Source: Pseudomonadota bacterium (GTDB taxonomy: Bacteria; Desulfobacterota; Binatia; Binatales; Binataceae). From it: a DNA stretch of 64,000 bases. The stretch spans positions 124,001-188,000 of the forward strand of contig JAJPIL010000021.1 of the NCBI GenBank assembly GCA_021324755.1, read 5' to 3'. Position 1 is the stretch's first letter, and every line of letters starts with the position of its first letter. A program made the position numbers and the translations under genes. A model generated the notes under the pieces. That model saw nothing but the letters and a program-made list of their open reading frames with translations. It made no database searches and was not told where the DNA came from. Below, one piece after another: positions 45,720 to 54,796 of the stretch.

Positions 45720-46415
45720 ATGGCGTCGAGAGGCGGCGCTTTGGTCGCGCTCGGGATACTGCTTTTGGCGCTGATACCCTGCCTAGGGCAGGCCAGCCAG
45801 GGCAGCTTCACCGCTCGCAAGGAGCCGTTTTTGCTGGTGGCGACGGACAAAGTCAACGATCCGTTCTTCCACCATTCGGTGGTCCTGATGCTGCCGCTCG
45901 GGCGTTTGCCCCTGGTTGTGGGGATTATCATCAACAAGCCCACCACGCTTGCGCTGGGCAGTCTTTTTTCCGATACGCCGCAGCTCAAGGACCGCGCCGA
46001 CAAGGCCTTTTTCGGCGGGCCGGTAGGCGTTCGCGAGCCGAGCCTGGTGTACAAGGCCAAGCAGGCACCGGCCGGCGCCTTGCGCCTTTTCGAGGGCGTC
46101 TATCTGAGCGCCGAGCCGCATGTGATTATCGAGCTACTCAAGGCGGCGTCGCCGAGCCAACCGATGCGGCTTTATCTGGGACGGGCGCAATGGGCGCCCG
46201 AGCAGCTCTACCACGAGGCGGAAGAAGGCTCGTGGTACGCGCTTGCGGCCGACCCCGAGCTTATTTTCAGCGCCGCGCCCGAAGGCTTATGGCAGTCGTT
46301 GGTCGCGCAGGCTCAGCGCGAGCAGGTAAACCTTCGGCAGGAATTAAAACCGCGCGCATATCCGATCTCGCTCGACACCGGCCCTTTGAACTTTCCACTT
46401 GTTGCGCTGCCTTAA
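45720..46415 (+). CDS. YqgE/AlgH family protein with an N-terminal signal peptide
   Basis: The start is at ATG 45720, preceded by GGGGAGAAGGA. The protein has 231 residues; the usual UPF0301/AlgH protein has about 185 and is cytoplasmic. Here residues 1-30 form a signal-like hydrophobic helix (GALVALGILLLALIPCLGQA). The family core follows: FLLVATDKVNDPFFHHSVVLM, VVGIIINKPTTLALG, AFFGGPVGVREPSLVY, and MRLYLGRAQWAPEQL. Function of the family is unknown. The signal suggests a periplasmic version. Confidence 0.85.
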   Translation: MASRGGALVALGILLLALIPCLGQASQGSFTARKEPFLLVATDKVNDPFFHHSVVLMLPLGRLPLVVGIIINKPTTLALGSLFSDTPQLKDRADKAFFGGPVGVREPSLVYKAKQAPAGALRLFEGVYLSAEPHVIIELLKAASPSQPMRLYLGRAQWAPEQLYHEAEEGSWYALAADPELIFSAAPEGLWQSLVAQAQREQVNLRQELKPRAYPISLDTGPLNFPLVALP

Positions 46416-46576
46416 GCGGCCCGAACAGTTGCGCGCAAAAGGTTTAAAGCTTGCGCGGCAAATTTTGTCCGCGAGCTTTTTAAACGTATCGGCGCTTTCG
46501 GGGTTTTAAACCAGTAGCGGGCTTGCTCGACAAGGAAGGCGACGAAGCTGGTTTTGCGAAGACAAGGCAGCGCAAG

Positions 46577-47170
46577 GTGAGTTCGAAACAAAAAGACGAG
46601 CCTTCGGGCGCGGGCAAGAGCAGGAGCAGAGCGTCGCTTTCGTTGCCTTTGCCCTTCGAGGAGGTCGTGAACCGCCACGGGCGCGAGCTGATGGCTTTTC
46701 TTGCGCGCGCAGCGGGCGAGAGCGAAGCGGCGCGCGAGCTTTTTCAGGAAACTTTTCTTCGCGCCTACCACGCCTATCCGCGCCTGCGCGAAGGTGCCAA
46801 CGTGCGCGCCTACCTGTACGCGATTGCGTCCAACTTGCTGCGCAACCGAGCGCGCGACGGCGCGCGGCGCGCCCGCGTGATCGCACAGCACGAGGTGCCA
46901 GCAAGCGCCGACGAGCGCTTTGCCGCCGACGACGACGGCGCGCGGGCACGAGCTCTGAATCCGGCCGCGCACCATCGCGACTTGACCGAGGCCGTGCTCC
47001 ATCTGCGTGCGCTTATCGCGCGGCTGCCCGAAAAGCAGCGCCAGGCGCTTTTGATGCGCCGCGTGGCGGGGCTTACGTACGAAGAGATCGCGCAGGCGCT
47101 CGGTTGCTCGGTCGAGGCCGCGCGCGCTCACGTCAGTTTGGCCACGCGCAAGCTCAAAGCCCAATGGTAG
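46577..47170 (+). CDS. RNA polymerase ECF-type sigma factor
   Basis: GTG 46577 (MSSKQKD) is chosen; a TTG 18 codons upstream is the alternative. The protein has region 2 (LARAAGESEAARELFQETFL, then YAIASNLLRNRARD) and region 4 (IARLPEKQRQALLMRRVAG, then LTYEEIAQALGCSVEAARAH), the two-domain ECF layout, about 197 residues. Between the domains is an acidic linker. No anti-sigma factor is adjacent; instead the next gene, 43 bases on, is the methyltransferase-Ada fusion, hinting at control of alkylation repair. This link is inferred. Confidence 0.9.
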   Translation: MSSKQKDEPSGAGKSRSRASLSLPLPFEEVVNRHGRELMAFLARAAGESEAARELFQETFLRAYHAYPRLREGANVRAYLYAIASNLLRNRARDGARRARVIAQHEVPASADERFAADDDGARARALNPAAHHRDLTEAVLHLRALIARLPEKQRQALLMRRVAGLTYEEIAQALGCSVEAARAHVSLATRKLKAQW

Positions 47171-47213
47171 GGGGCAAGCGCCAAAGCATTGCAGCCAAAT
47201 TTAGGCGACAAGG

Positions 47214-48074
47214 ATGAGAGCGCAAGCAAAACGATCCGAGGACAATTCACGCAGTCGGCCGATTACGCTCGAGCAGGCGCTATCGGCGCTGGCAAAGGAT
47301 CGGTCGGCTGACGGCGAGGCGTTCGAGCGTGCGCTCGGCGAGAGTCTCTCCTCGCTCAGGCGCGAGCTTGCGCGAGTTGGCCGGCCTAAGGCGCGCGTCG
47401 GCTTGGCCGACTCGCCCACGCTCGGGCGTCTTCTGGTCGCGCTTTCGGACCAGGGCGTGGCGATGGTGTGTTACGTCGAGCGCGCCGGCGACCTCCATCA
47501 GGCGATCTTGCGCCTGGCGCGCAAGTTCGATCTGTTCGGCGACGAGCGCGCCGCGGCCGCGGTGGCTGCCGAGCTTACGCGATACAGCGTGGGCGAGACC
47601 GACCAGCTTACGTACGCGGTCGACTTGAGTTTGGTCGAGGGCGACTTTTCGCGCCGCGCGCTGCTCGCGCTAAAGACGCTTTGGCGCGGCGCGGCCGTAA
47701 CTTACCAGGGGCTCGCCGCCGCGATCGGCGCACGCCAGAAAGCTCGCGCCGTGGGGTACGCGATGAACCTAAACCCGGTGCCGATCTTCGTGCCATGCCA
47801 TCGCGTGCTCGCCTCCGACCTAAGCCTGCACGGCTACGCCGGCGGGCTTGCGCGCAAGGCGCTTTTGCTCAGAGCCGAGGGTTTCGAGCTCGCAAGCCGT
47901 CCCTTGAAACTGGCGGGCGAGCTGGTATGGGCGAATCGGGAGGCAAAAATTTTCTGCCGCCCGAGCTGCCCGAGCGCGCGCCGCGCCGACCGAGCCAGGA
48001 TGGTGTTTTTCGCCGGCGCGGATGCGGCAAGCCGTGCTGGGATGCGCCCGTGCCGGATATGCCGTCCGGCCTAA
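47214..48074 (+). CDS. Methylated-DNA-protein cysteine methyltransferase with a C-terminal Ada zinc domain
   Basis: The 286-residue protein has two domains. Residues about 65-220 are an O6-alkylguanine-DNA alkyltransferase: RRALLALKTLWRGAAVTYQG, the acceptor Cys in IFVPCHRVLASD, and GYAGGLARKALLL. Residues about 232-286 match the Ada zinc/methylphosphotriester domain with its four Cys ligands (KIFCRPSCPSARRADR, FFAGADAASRAGMRPCRICR). In E. coli Ada and AdaA this domain is N-terminal and followed by an AraC DNA-binding part; here it is last and the AraC part is missing. It follows the ECF sigma gene by 43 bases. Confidence 0.9.
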   Translation: MRAQAKRSEDNSRSRPITLEQALSALAKDRSADGEAFERALGESLSSLRRELARVGRPKARVGLADSPTLGRLLVALSDQGVAMVCYVERAGDLHQAILRLARKFDLFGDERAAAAVAAELTRYSVGETDQLTYAVDLSLVEGDFSRRALLALKTLWRGAAVTYQGLAAAIGARQKARAVGYAMNLNPVPIFVPCHRVLASDLSLHGYAGGLARKALLLRAEGFELASRPLKLAGELVWANREAKIFCRPSCPSARRADRARMVFFAGADAASRAGMRPCRICRPA

Positions 48075-48093
48075 GACCCAGCGCGCGCGCCGG

Positions 48094-50547
48094 CTAGAGC
48101 AGCGGAAGCGGCACGGTAAGCGCGTCGTAGACCGCGATTCGAGGGCCGTAAGCGGCCTGAAAGACGCCGATTCCCGTCGGCGGGCGGATTAGATTGGTAC
48201 GGTTGAAGATGTTGATCAGCACGACCCGGTCTTCGACCCAGCCGACTTTGGGCACGAAAAACGAACGCGCACCGCTCACGTTGACCTGCCATACCTGGGG
48301 CAGCTGTTCTTCGTTGGCGAAGCCGCCGCGAAGCCCGCTCGAATACAGGCCGTCGATCGTGAATTGCCATCGGCGCCACCGACAGGCGGCCCCGCCCGAC
48401 AAGCCGACCAGCGGCGTGTGGTCCAGGATGATGTAGTGGCTGTCGATATAGGCCAGCTCGTCGGGCGGAAAGTTGAACTGACCGGTGGCGACACCCGTTA
48501 CCTCCTCGCGCGCAACGAAGGCGTTCACGCGCAGCGAGAAGTCGCGGATATTGTACGAAAGCGCGTACTCCGAGCCCCATCCGTAGCCGTGGTCGTAGTT
48601 GAAGGGCGCGCTTATCGGCACGAAGCCGAAGTTGCCCTCGTCCAGGTAATGATGGTCGAGGCGGAAGTAATTGTCCTGGGTAAGCGTCAGATAAGGCGTC
48701 AGATGGCGCATCACGCCGACGTCCCATACGTCGTCCCGCTCGGGCTCGGCGAACGAGATTCCGGTGGTGACGCCGGTGCTGGCGGTGGTATTGGCGAAAA
48801 GCGTGGCAGTAGTAGGCGGAATCCCTTGGAAGTTCGGCACCTGGAAGTAACGAGCAAAGCCGGCGTGCCATACCGTGTCGGGCGAGCTTGCGTAGGTGAA
48901 GTTGATCGTCGGACTTAGCTGGCTGCCGTTGGCAAAACCGCGCACCAGATCGAACCGCGCCCCGACGTTGACCGAAAGCTTCTCGGTTATACGATAGGTG
49001 TCCTGAAGGTAGATTCCATAGAGCATGTTGAGCCGATAGACGCTATTGGCCACGGCGATCGGCGTCGTGCTCGTCTGCTGGCCCTGGGAGTTGGCGGGAA
49101 AGGTGAGCGAGTACTGGCTGGTACTGACGCCGTACTCGCCGACGTAAAAACCCCATCCGATCGTGTGCGAGGCGCCGAGCTGGTAGGTGAAGTCGCCCTC
49201 GAGCGAGTTCGACAGGTCGCTTATCGAGACGTCCGAGGCCACGCCCTCGTAGATAAGGTCGCCGATGGGGTCGGGGATGAAGCGCTGGCTGAAGTAATGG
49301 GTGGCGTAGGCCAGCTGGTAGCTCAAGCTCGGCGTAAGCGAGCCGGACAGCGCCAGCACGGCGAAATAATCCTGCTGCTCGAGCGCCGAGTTTATCGCCT
49401 GCGACGGATAGTTCGCCGGATCGACGCCGTTGAGCGTGTAGAGCGGAGGAAGCCCGACCTGGTTGGGGAATTGCATGTGGTCGACGGTAAAGCCGCTGAT
49501 AAGGCTAAGGCGCGTTTGCGGGCTTAGCTCGTACTTGACGTAGGCAAAGCCCTGCCCCTGGTTCATCAGGTCGTGTATCGGGTCCGGCCCCGGCGTGGCC
49601 TGGCTAAAGCCCAGGTTGTTGTGCTGGAAAAGTCCGGTGGCGTAGTAACTGAGCGGTCCGTGGCATCCGGCAAGCTCGAAACTCGGCTCGGCCGTCTCGC
49701 GCTGGCCGCCGAAGATCGTGAAGCTGCCGCTCTTGAGCGCGCAACCGTCCTTGGTCTCGAGGTCGATTACGCCCGCGGTATGAAAGCCGTAGCGCGCCGG
49801 CAGCACGCCGTCGATCAAACTTACGCGGCTTACGAAGAACGAGTTAACGAGCTGCTCGAAGGTCGGGTCGACGTTGATATCGAGCGGCAGAAGGATACCG
49901 TTCATCTGGTACTGAAGCCCCATATGCTCGCCGCGCACGTGGATTTCCTGGTTCTGGTCGAGCGCCACGCCCGGCATCTGGAGCAGCACCTCGTTGAGCG
50001 GCGTGTACTCGCCTTCGGGCAGATTGCGGATGTCTTCGCTGGTCATCGTGTACTCGTTCGCTCCCGTGGAGGAAAGCCCGTTTTGCGCCCGTCTGAGCGC
50101 CGCGCGAATCGGCACCGTGAGCGCCTTCAACGCCTCGAGCGAAAGCGCTACGTCCCTTGCCGCTCCGGCCTCGAGGCGTACCACTTTGAGCCCTGGTTTA
50201 AATCCCTGCTTTTGCACCGACAAGGCGAACACACCTGGTGCCAGGCCCTTGAGCACGAAACGCCCGTCGGCGTCGGTCGTCGCGCGCGCCACGACCTTGT
50301 TCTGCGCGTCCTTGAGCTCCACGTAAGCCCCGCTTATAGGCCGACCCAGAGCGTCCTTCACTACGCCCGAAAGCGAGGCGCCGTCGGACCGATCGTCTGC
50401 CCAAAGCTCTTGCCCAAACCCCAGCGCGAGGGTAAGTGCGAGCGCAACGGCGCACGTCGCTCGAAGCAAACCTTCCCACCGAACGCCCCAAAACGGAGGT
50501 TTTGAAACTAAAGTTGCTAATTTGCATTTGCCGAACGGCGTTAGCAT
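48094..50547 (-). CDS. TonB-dependent receptor with carboxypeptidase-regulatory-like domain
   Basis: The 817-residue outer-membrane protein has a signal peptide (hydrophobic about 29-45), a carboxypeptidase-regulatory-like Ig domain (SGVVKDALGRPISGAYVEL and VLKGLAPGVFALSVQKQGFK, about 58-120), a plug (TSEDIRNLPEGEYTPLNEVL, VRGEHMGLQYQMNGILLP) and a long beta-barrel with Asn/Thr-rich strands. The end NIFNRTNLIRPPTGIGVFQA contains the usual barrel closure. It imports a large ligand such as a metal chelate or saccharide. A His-rich secreted protein follows upstream on the same strand, hinting at a metal ligand, though this is unproven. Confidence 0.88.
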   Translation of the reverse strand: MLTPFGKCKLATLVSKPPFWGVRWEGLLRATCAVALALTLALGFGQELWADDRSDGASLSGVVKDALGRPISGAYVELKDAQNKVVARATTDADGRFVLKGLAPGVFALSVQKQGFKPGLKVVRLEAGAARDVALSLEALKALTVPIRAALRRAQNGLSSTGANEYTMTSEDIRNLPEGEYTPLNEVLLQMPGVALDQNQEIHVRGEHMGLQYQMNGILLPLDINVDPTFEQLVNSFFVSRVSLIDGVLPARYGFHTAGVIDLETKDGCALKSGSFTIFGGQRETAEPSFELAGCHGPLSYYATGLFQHNNLGFSQATPGPDPIHDLMNQGQGFAYVKYELSPQTRLSLISGFTVDHMQFPNQVGLPPLYTLNGVDPANYPSQAINSALEQQDYFAVLALSGSLTPSLSYQLAYATHYFSQRFIPDPIGDLIYEGVASDVSISDLSNSLEGDFTYQLGASHTIGWGFYVGEYGVSTSQYSLTFPANSQGQQTSTTPIAVANSVYRLNMLYGIYLQDTYRITEKLSVNVGARFDLVRGFANGSQLSPTINFTYASSPDTVWHAGFARYFQVPNFQGIPPTTATLFANTTASTGVTTGISFAEPERDDVWDVGVMRHLTPYLTLTQDNYFRLDHHYLDEGNFGFVPISAPFNYDHGYGWGSEYALSYNIRDFSLRVNAFVAREEVTGVATGQFNFPPDELAYIDSHYIILDHTPLVGLSGGAACRWRRWQFTIDGLYSSGLRGGFANEEQLPQVWQVNVSGARSFFVPKVGWVEDRVVLINIFNRTNLIRPPTGIGVFQAAYGPRIAVYDALTVPLPLL

Positions 50548-50958
50548 CTCTTTAATGCTGATCGTTCCGCCTGGGATATCTTGAAGCAGCAGAGTTAACT
50601 TTCTTCGCGCACGTTTGCAGTTCGCTGCGAGGGTTCGCCGGAGCTGACGGAGCTTGCCCGCGTTGTCAAGAAAAAAACCGGCCGGATTGCGAAGGCGCGC
50701 GAGCTATGGCGCAAGCTTGCACCCAAGCGTCGACGAGCTCTTGTTAAAGACCGCACAACCCGGATGCGCGCGCGGCCGAACGTCAGAACGGGCCGTCGCT
50801 TTGCACAAGCGGCGAGCGACGACGCAGAGCGACGCGCCGGCGTGCCGAGCAAAAGCGAGGCGGCACGGGCCGCCAGCTCGAGCGTTGCGGATTTGCGGGC
50901 AGGTCAATCGCCCTGCCTTGGACAAGCCCGGCAGCTTTTGCAACCGTCCGCGGTCGAA
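50548..50958. other. Intergenic region, no gene seen
   Basis: About 410 bases between the receptor start and the His-rich protein. No promoter or structure stood out, and candidate frames have shadow-like composition. Confidence 0.35.
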
Positions 50959-51534
50959 CTAGCTTATCCGACTGGCGTTTGTCGGTGGGGAGCGCGCTAG
51001 ATAGCCGCGCGCATGGCACGAAGGCGCCGCCTTTGATTCTCCCGCCGCCGGCACGACCACCTGAGCCAGAATCAGCGCCAAAAGCGCGATCGGCGTCCAA
51101 AGCCCGGGACCGACCCCTATCGGCAGCGCAAGATGCCAATGGCCGTCCTGGCGGTGCGAGCTTCCATCCCGCTCGACAGGGTGGCTCGGCGCGCCATGGG
51201 CGCTTTTATGAGCGGAATGGGTGCAGGGCTTGCAAAGCGGCGGCACAAGCTCGCTTATGGCAAGCGGCAGAAGCGAAGCCTGCGCTTTTGGAAAGCCATC
51301 ACCGTTTGGCGAAAGCCAAGGGGCGTGCACGTCGTGCGCGCCGGATTTCGGCGCAGGAAGAACGTGCACGTGCGCAGCTTCGCCGTCTGCGTGGCGATGG
51401 AACACGGCGGTGGGGCGCAAGCTTGCGCTTTGCGCGTAGAGCAAAAGGAGATCTCCGCGCCGCGGCCTTACGACCCCCCATCGCCATCGCCGAACGCTGC
51501 GCCGCGTGCTGGCGACTTTGCCGTGGCCGGTCAT
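50959..51534 (-). CDS. His-rich protein of unknown function near the TonB receptor
   Basis: A 191-residue frame starts at ATG 51534 (TTG 51573 is also possible). It has clusters of His in ordered contexts: FHRHADGEAAHVHVLP, GAHDVHAPW, CKPCTHSAHKSAHG, SHRQDGHWHLALP, and a C-terminal hydrophobic segment (WTPIALLALILAQVVVP). The clusters and the Cys pair look like a metal-binding protein. I recognise no named family. It lies upstream of the TonB receptor on the same strand, separated by about 400 bases, and may take part in metal uptake. Its reality rests on composition rather than a recognised domain. Confidence 0.45.
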   Translation of the reverse strand: MTGHGKVASTRRSVRRWRWGVVRPRRGDLLLLYAQSASLRPTAVFHRHADGEAAHVHVLPAPKSGAHDVHAPWLSPNGDGFPKAQASLLPLAISELVPPLCKPCTHSAHKSAHGAPSHPVERDGSSHRQDGHWHLALPIGVGPGLWTPIALLALILAQVVVPAAGESKAAPSCHARGYLARSPPTNASRIS

Positions 51535-51722
51535 TGCGCAATAGCTATAACAGATCGGCGCGCCCTGCGGCAATTAGCTAGTTTCGTCTAACAGCAGGCG
51601 CTTTCTTACAGGAGACTTGCGCAGGAGGCTTGCGTGCGCGCCGCAGCGGCGCAAGCGTGGGCAGCGGCGCGCGCGATTCGGCCGTGATTTGCGTGGCGTA
51701 AAGCTAAAGAAAAGAAAGAAGG

Positions 51723-52745
51723 CTACGGCAGGGCGTGGGGATTCAGCTCCACCCCCTGGCGCGCCGCCTGCTCGAGCGTGTAGTCGGGGCCTTCGGTAAG
51801 CCGCCGGTAGTACGATTCGTAAGCCGGGCTGCCCTCGGGCCAGCTCGAAAGAAAGCTGCGGATCCAGGCCTGATGGTCGTAGCGCACGGCTATCGCGTCG
51901 CATCGCAGCGCCCCAACCCAGCATCCGTAGAGCCATCCGGCCGGCGGCGTCGGGTGGGTCGAGATTCGCGTGATCACGCCGAAGCGCTGGCCACGAAAGT
52001 TCGGCATCCCGGCCGCCCCGTTGTTGATAAGCAGGCACCGTCTACCGTCGACCTCGTAGGTTTGCGCCACGGGAAGGCAGGTATGGCTCGAGGCGAAGAT
52101 TCGCACGCTGGATGCGCGGAAGTACGCTTGCATCTCGGTTATGCTCGTCACGACCGTATCCGGCACGCCCAGCGCGCGGCGAAGCCGAAGGTCGGGCGGC
52201 TCGAGCGCTTCGGCCGCAAAGCGCCATCCGGCAAGCGAGCAGGCGTCGCCATGCACCACGGCGACGCGCTCAGCGCCAACTTCGACCACCGCGTTGAACC
52301 CAAGGCGCGAAAACGCGCGCGTGATCGGCGCAAAGCGCGCCGCCGTCGCCTTGAGACGCGCGATTATGGCGTTCGAGCGCTCCACCGAGGCGCTGTCGAC
52401 GTACTCCGGATAGCCGCATCCGCATCCCACCTGCTTAAGCCGCTCGGCGCAAAGCTCGGCCTCGACGTTGCCGGCGATCGCGGGATGGTCGAGCACGGCG
52501 CAATTTAGCAGGGCGAACTTTTGCGGGTCGACGTTGAACCAATTGAAGTCGCCGTTGAACAGTAACGTTACGCGCCTGCCTTGCCCCTGTTCCGCGGCTC
52601 TGAGCTCGAAAATCGCCTCGAGCGCCTCGAGATTACCGTAAAGTCCGCCCACGACGTAGAGCGTGTCGGCCACGAAGTCGCACGGGCGGCTTAGCGCCTG
52701 CACCCCGTACGAGTACTCGAGCGGGCACGTCCGTCCTGCACTCAT
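51723..52745 (-). CDS. Calcineurin-like metallophosphoesterase
   Basis: The 340-residue protein follows the metallophosphoesterase plan: VVGGLYGNLEAL at residues about 31-42 (the first motif, normally GDxHG, reads GGLYGN), LLFNGDFNWF (GD motif), AIAGNVEAEL (GN motif), VVHGDACSLAGW and SSHTCLPVA for later His ligands. The modified first motif is a recurring variant of this subgroup, not a defect. It should hydrolyse a phosphoester with two metals. AGGCGAG precedes the ATG. It stands alone. Confidence 0.82.
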   Translation of the reverse strand: MSAGRTCPLEYSYGVQALSRPCDFVADTLYVVGGLYGNLEALEAIFELRAAEQGQGRRVTLLFNGDFNWFNVDPQKFALLNCAVLDHPAIAGNVEAELCAERLKQVGCGCGYPEYVDSASVERSNAIIARLKATAARFAPITRAFSRLGFNAVVEVGAERVAVVHGDACSLAGWRFAAEALEPPDLRLRRALGVPDTVVTSITEMQAYFRASSVRIFASSHTCLPVAQTYEVDGRRCLLINNGAAGMPNFRGQRFGVITRISTHPTPPAGWLYGCWVGALRCDAIAVRYDHQAWIRSFLSSWPEGSPAYESYYRRLTEGPDYTLEQAARQGVELNPHALP

Positions 52746-53241
52746 CGCTCGCCTCGCCCAAGCCCGTAGGATGCCAAAAACCTCCCCTTAAAGATACCGT
52801 CGCGGCCCGGGCAAGCGCTTGCCCCGCAAGCTCGACGCTCGAAGCGGAAAGCGCAAGGGCTTGCGGCAGAAGCGAAGCTCATCTGGCCCCACGCTCGGCG
52901 TTTTGGCCTACGGCGTGGGAATCAAGTTTGCTTGCACCGGCGCGCGCAGGACGAAGCCGACTGCGTCCGCCTTATGGCGTTTTGATAAGTGCATGCACGG
53001 GCGCGCGCTATCGCAGGCGCTTTTGCACGCCGGCGCGCGCGGTCAAGAGGTCACGGACGCGCAAGCGGCGCGCGCAATTACGCTTGCGGTGAGGAATCGT
53101 CTTCGAGGCAGGCCCATCGTGCGGGGTTTGGCCCGAGCGGATGCGTTTGGGTTAGGATAGGACGTAGGCCGATAGCTCTTGGAGGCGCAAAGCCGAGGGC
53201 AAGTCGCGCGACTTAAAAAAGGCAGGACCACAAAAGCGAAC
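52746..53241. other. Divergent intergenic region, no gene seen
   Basis: About 500 bases between the metallophosphoesterase gene and the dehydrogenase gene. No convincing promoter, RNA or gene seen. Confidence 0.35.
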
Positions 53242-54309
53242 ATGAACAGAGCCGACCGTAAGATAGAGGGCGAGCGGCAAAGCACGCAGCCGGACAGGGA
53301 CGCGCAAGCGGCGCGGGTAGTTACGCTTATCGAAGGCGACGGAATCGGGCCCGAGGTTATCGGCGCGGCGGTCAAGGTCGTCGAGGCAACCGGTGTGCCG
53401 ATCGTCTGGGAGCGCCAGCTCGCCGGGCGCGCGGCCTTCGAGCGTTTCGGCAATCCGGCGCCCGAGGAGCTTTTGGCCTCGCTTAGGCGCACGGGCGTGG
53501 CGCTAAAGGGACCGCTCGAGACGCAAGTGGGTCAGGGCTACCGCTCGGTCAACGTCTTTTTGCGCAAGACCTTCGACCTTTACGCCAACGTTCGCCCGGT
53601 GCGGAGCTTTCGCGGCGTGCACAGCGCGTTCAAGAACGTCGACCTTGTCGTGGTACGCGAGAACACCGAGGATTTGTACGCCGGAATCGAGCACGAGGTG
53701 ACGCCGGGCGTGGTCGAAAGCGTAAAGGTGATAACCGAGCACGCCTCGCGCCGAATCGCGCGCTTTGCCTTCGCCTATGCCGAGCGACACGGCCGGCGCA
53801 AGGTCACGGCGATCCACAAGGCCAACATCATGAAGCTTTCCGACGGGCTTTTCCTTCGATGTGCGCGCGAGGTCGCGCGCGACTACCCGCATATCGAGTA
53901 CGACGAACAGCTCGTCGACGCGGCCTGTATGCGGCTTGTGATGAATCCGCAGGGGTTCGAAGTGCTGCTACTCGAAAACCTCTACGGCGATATTATCTCC
54001 GACCTGTGCGCCGGATTGGTGGGCGGCCTCGGCGTGGTGCCTGGAGCGAACTACGGCGAAAACGGGGCGATCTTCGAGGCCGTGCACGGCACCGCACCCG
54101 ATATCGCCGGCAAGAACGTGGCAAACCCGATCGCGGCGATCCTGTCGGCGGCGCTGATGCTCGAGTATCTGGGCCAAGCCGAGGCGTGCGCGCGGATAAA
54201 CGAAGCGGTGGCGCGCGTTTTGCGCTCGGGCAGAACGCTTACGCCCGACCTGGGCGGCAAGGCCACCACCGAGCAAATAACCGCCGCAATTATTCGCAAC
54301 CTCGACTGA
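53242..54309 (+). CDS. Isocitrate/isopropylmalate dehydrogenase family, NAD-type isocitrate dehydrogenase
   Basis: The start is at [10 protein letters not shown] (ATG 53242); a longer TTG start is less likely. The 355-residue protein carries [37 protein letters not shown] (substrate Arg residues), [48 protein letters not shown] with metal-ligand Asp residues, and [15 protein letters not shown] with the NAD-type cofactor site. The block SVNVFLRK and [12 protein letters not shown] mark isocitrate rather than isopropylmalate enzymes. It oxidises isocitrate to 2-oxoglutarate. It stands alone. Confidence 0.92.
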   Translation: MNRADRKIEGERQSTQPDRDAQAARVVTLIEGDGIGPEVIGAAVKVVEATGVPIVWERQLAGRAAFERFGNPAPEELLASLRRTGVALKGPLETQVGQGYRSVNVFLRKTFDLYANVRPVRSFRGVHSAFKNVDLVVVRENTEDLYAGIEHEVTPGVVESVKVITEHASRRIARFAFAYAERHGRRKVTAIHKANIMKLSDGLFLRCAREVARDYPHIEYDEQLVDAACMRLVMNPQGFEVLLLENLYGDIISDLCAGLVGGLGVVPGANYGENGAIFEAVHGTAPDIAGKNVANPIAAILSAALMLEYLGQAEACARINEAVARVLRSGRTLTPDLGGKATTEQITAAIIRNLD

Positions 54310-54337
54310 GGCCAAAAAACAAACGGTCGCGACCGCC

Positions 54338-54463
54338 TCAGTGCTTGCGCGCCTCGAACACCGCCCAGACGACGAGCGCAGCGACAAGGGCGAACCCCAA
54401 AAGCTCGCGCACGTCAAAGCTCTTGAGCCCGTGGACGATCGAATCGACTAGATCGGCAATCAA
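54338..54463 (-). CDS. Small single-helix membrane peptide, paralog of the next small gene
   Basis: A 41-residue frame begins with TTG at 54463 and ends with TGA at 54338. It encodes an amphipathic start ([20 protein letters not shown]) and a membrane helix [15 protein letters not shown] with basic end EARKH. The core GFA(L/I)xAxxxxWAV is shared with the 24-residue peptide 160 bases upstream on the same strand, so the two look like a duplicated pair. The TTG start is weak. It could be an accessory subunit to a larger membrane complex. Confidence 0.45.
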   Translation of the reverse strand: MIADLVDSIVHGLKSFDVRELLGFALVAALVVWAVFEARKH

Positions 54464-54619
54464 CTTTCGCCCGCTTTGCCGCCAAAAGAATATTCTCTAT
54501 CGTTCGCGCAAACGAAGTACGTCTGCACGTTCGATTTTCGCCGCCCGATCTCCGTGGCCCGCCCGCCAAAGCCTGCCACAAAGCGCCAAGGGCGTTTCGT
54601 GGGAGCAGGCTTTATGCTG

Positions 54620-54694
54620 CTACGCCCTGACCACGTACAGTACGGCCCAGATCGCCACGATAGCTAGAATCGCAAAGCCGATCCAGTCGAACAT
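54620..54694 (-). CDS. Tiny 24-residue single-helix membrane peptide
   Basis: ATG 54694 to TAG 54620 encodes a 24-residue peptide that is almost entirely a membrane helix: short FDWIG start, FAILAIVAIWAVLYVV and basic end RA. GAGGGA lies 6 bases before the ATG, a proper ribosome site. The shared core with the next small gene (GFA, WAV) supports selection on the peptide. The size resembles KdpF-like or cytochrome-oxidase-accessory peptides, but no partner complex gene is beside it. The genes are too short for typical gene finders. Confidence 0.5.
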   Translation of the reverse strand: MFDWIGFAILAIVAIWAVLYVVRA

Positions 54695-54796
54695 CGAGCA
54701 TCCCTCGCTCGTCCTTTGCTCGAGGCGCGCCGCGCCTGCGGCCCAAAAATAGCGCGTACCCGCCTTTGGGCGACGCCTGCGCCTTCTAAAAGCCGG

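Noticed and set aside
52819-53160. Plus-strand frame of 113 codons before the dehydrogenase gene
   Set aside because: Arg/Gly/Ala-rich, no start signal, and no protein-like pattern.
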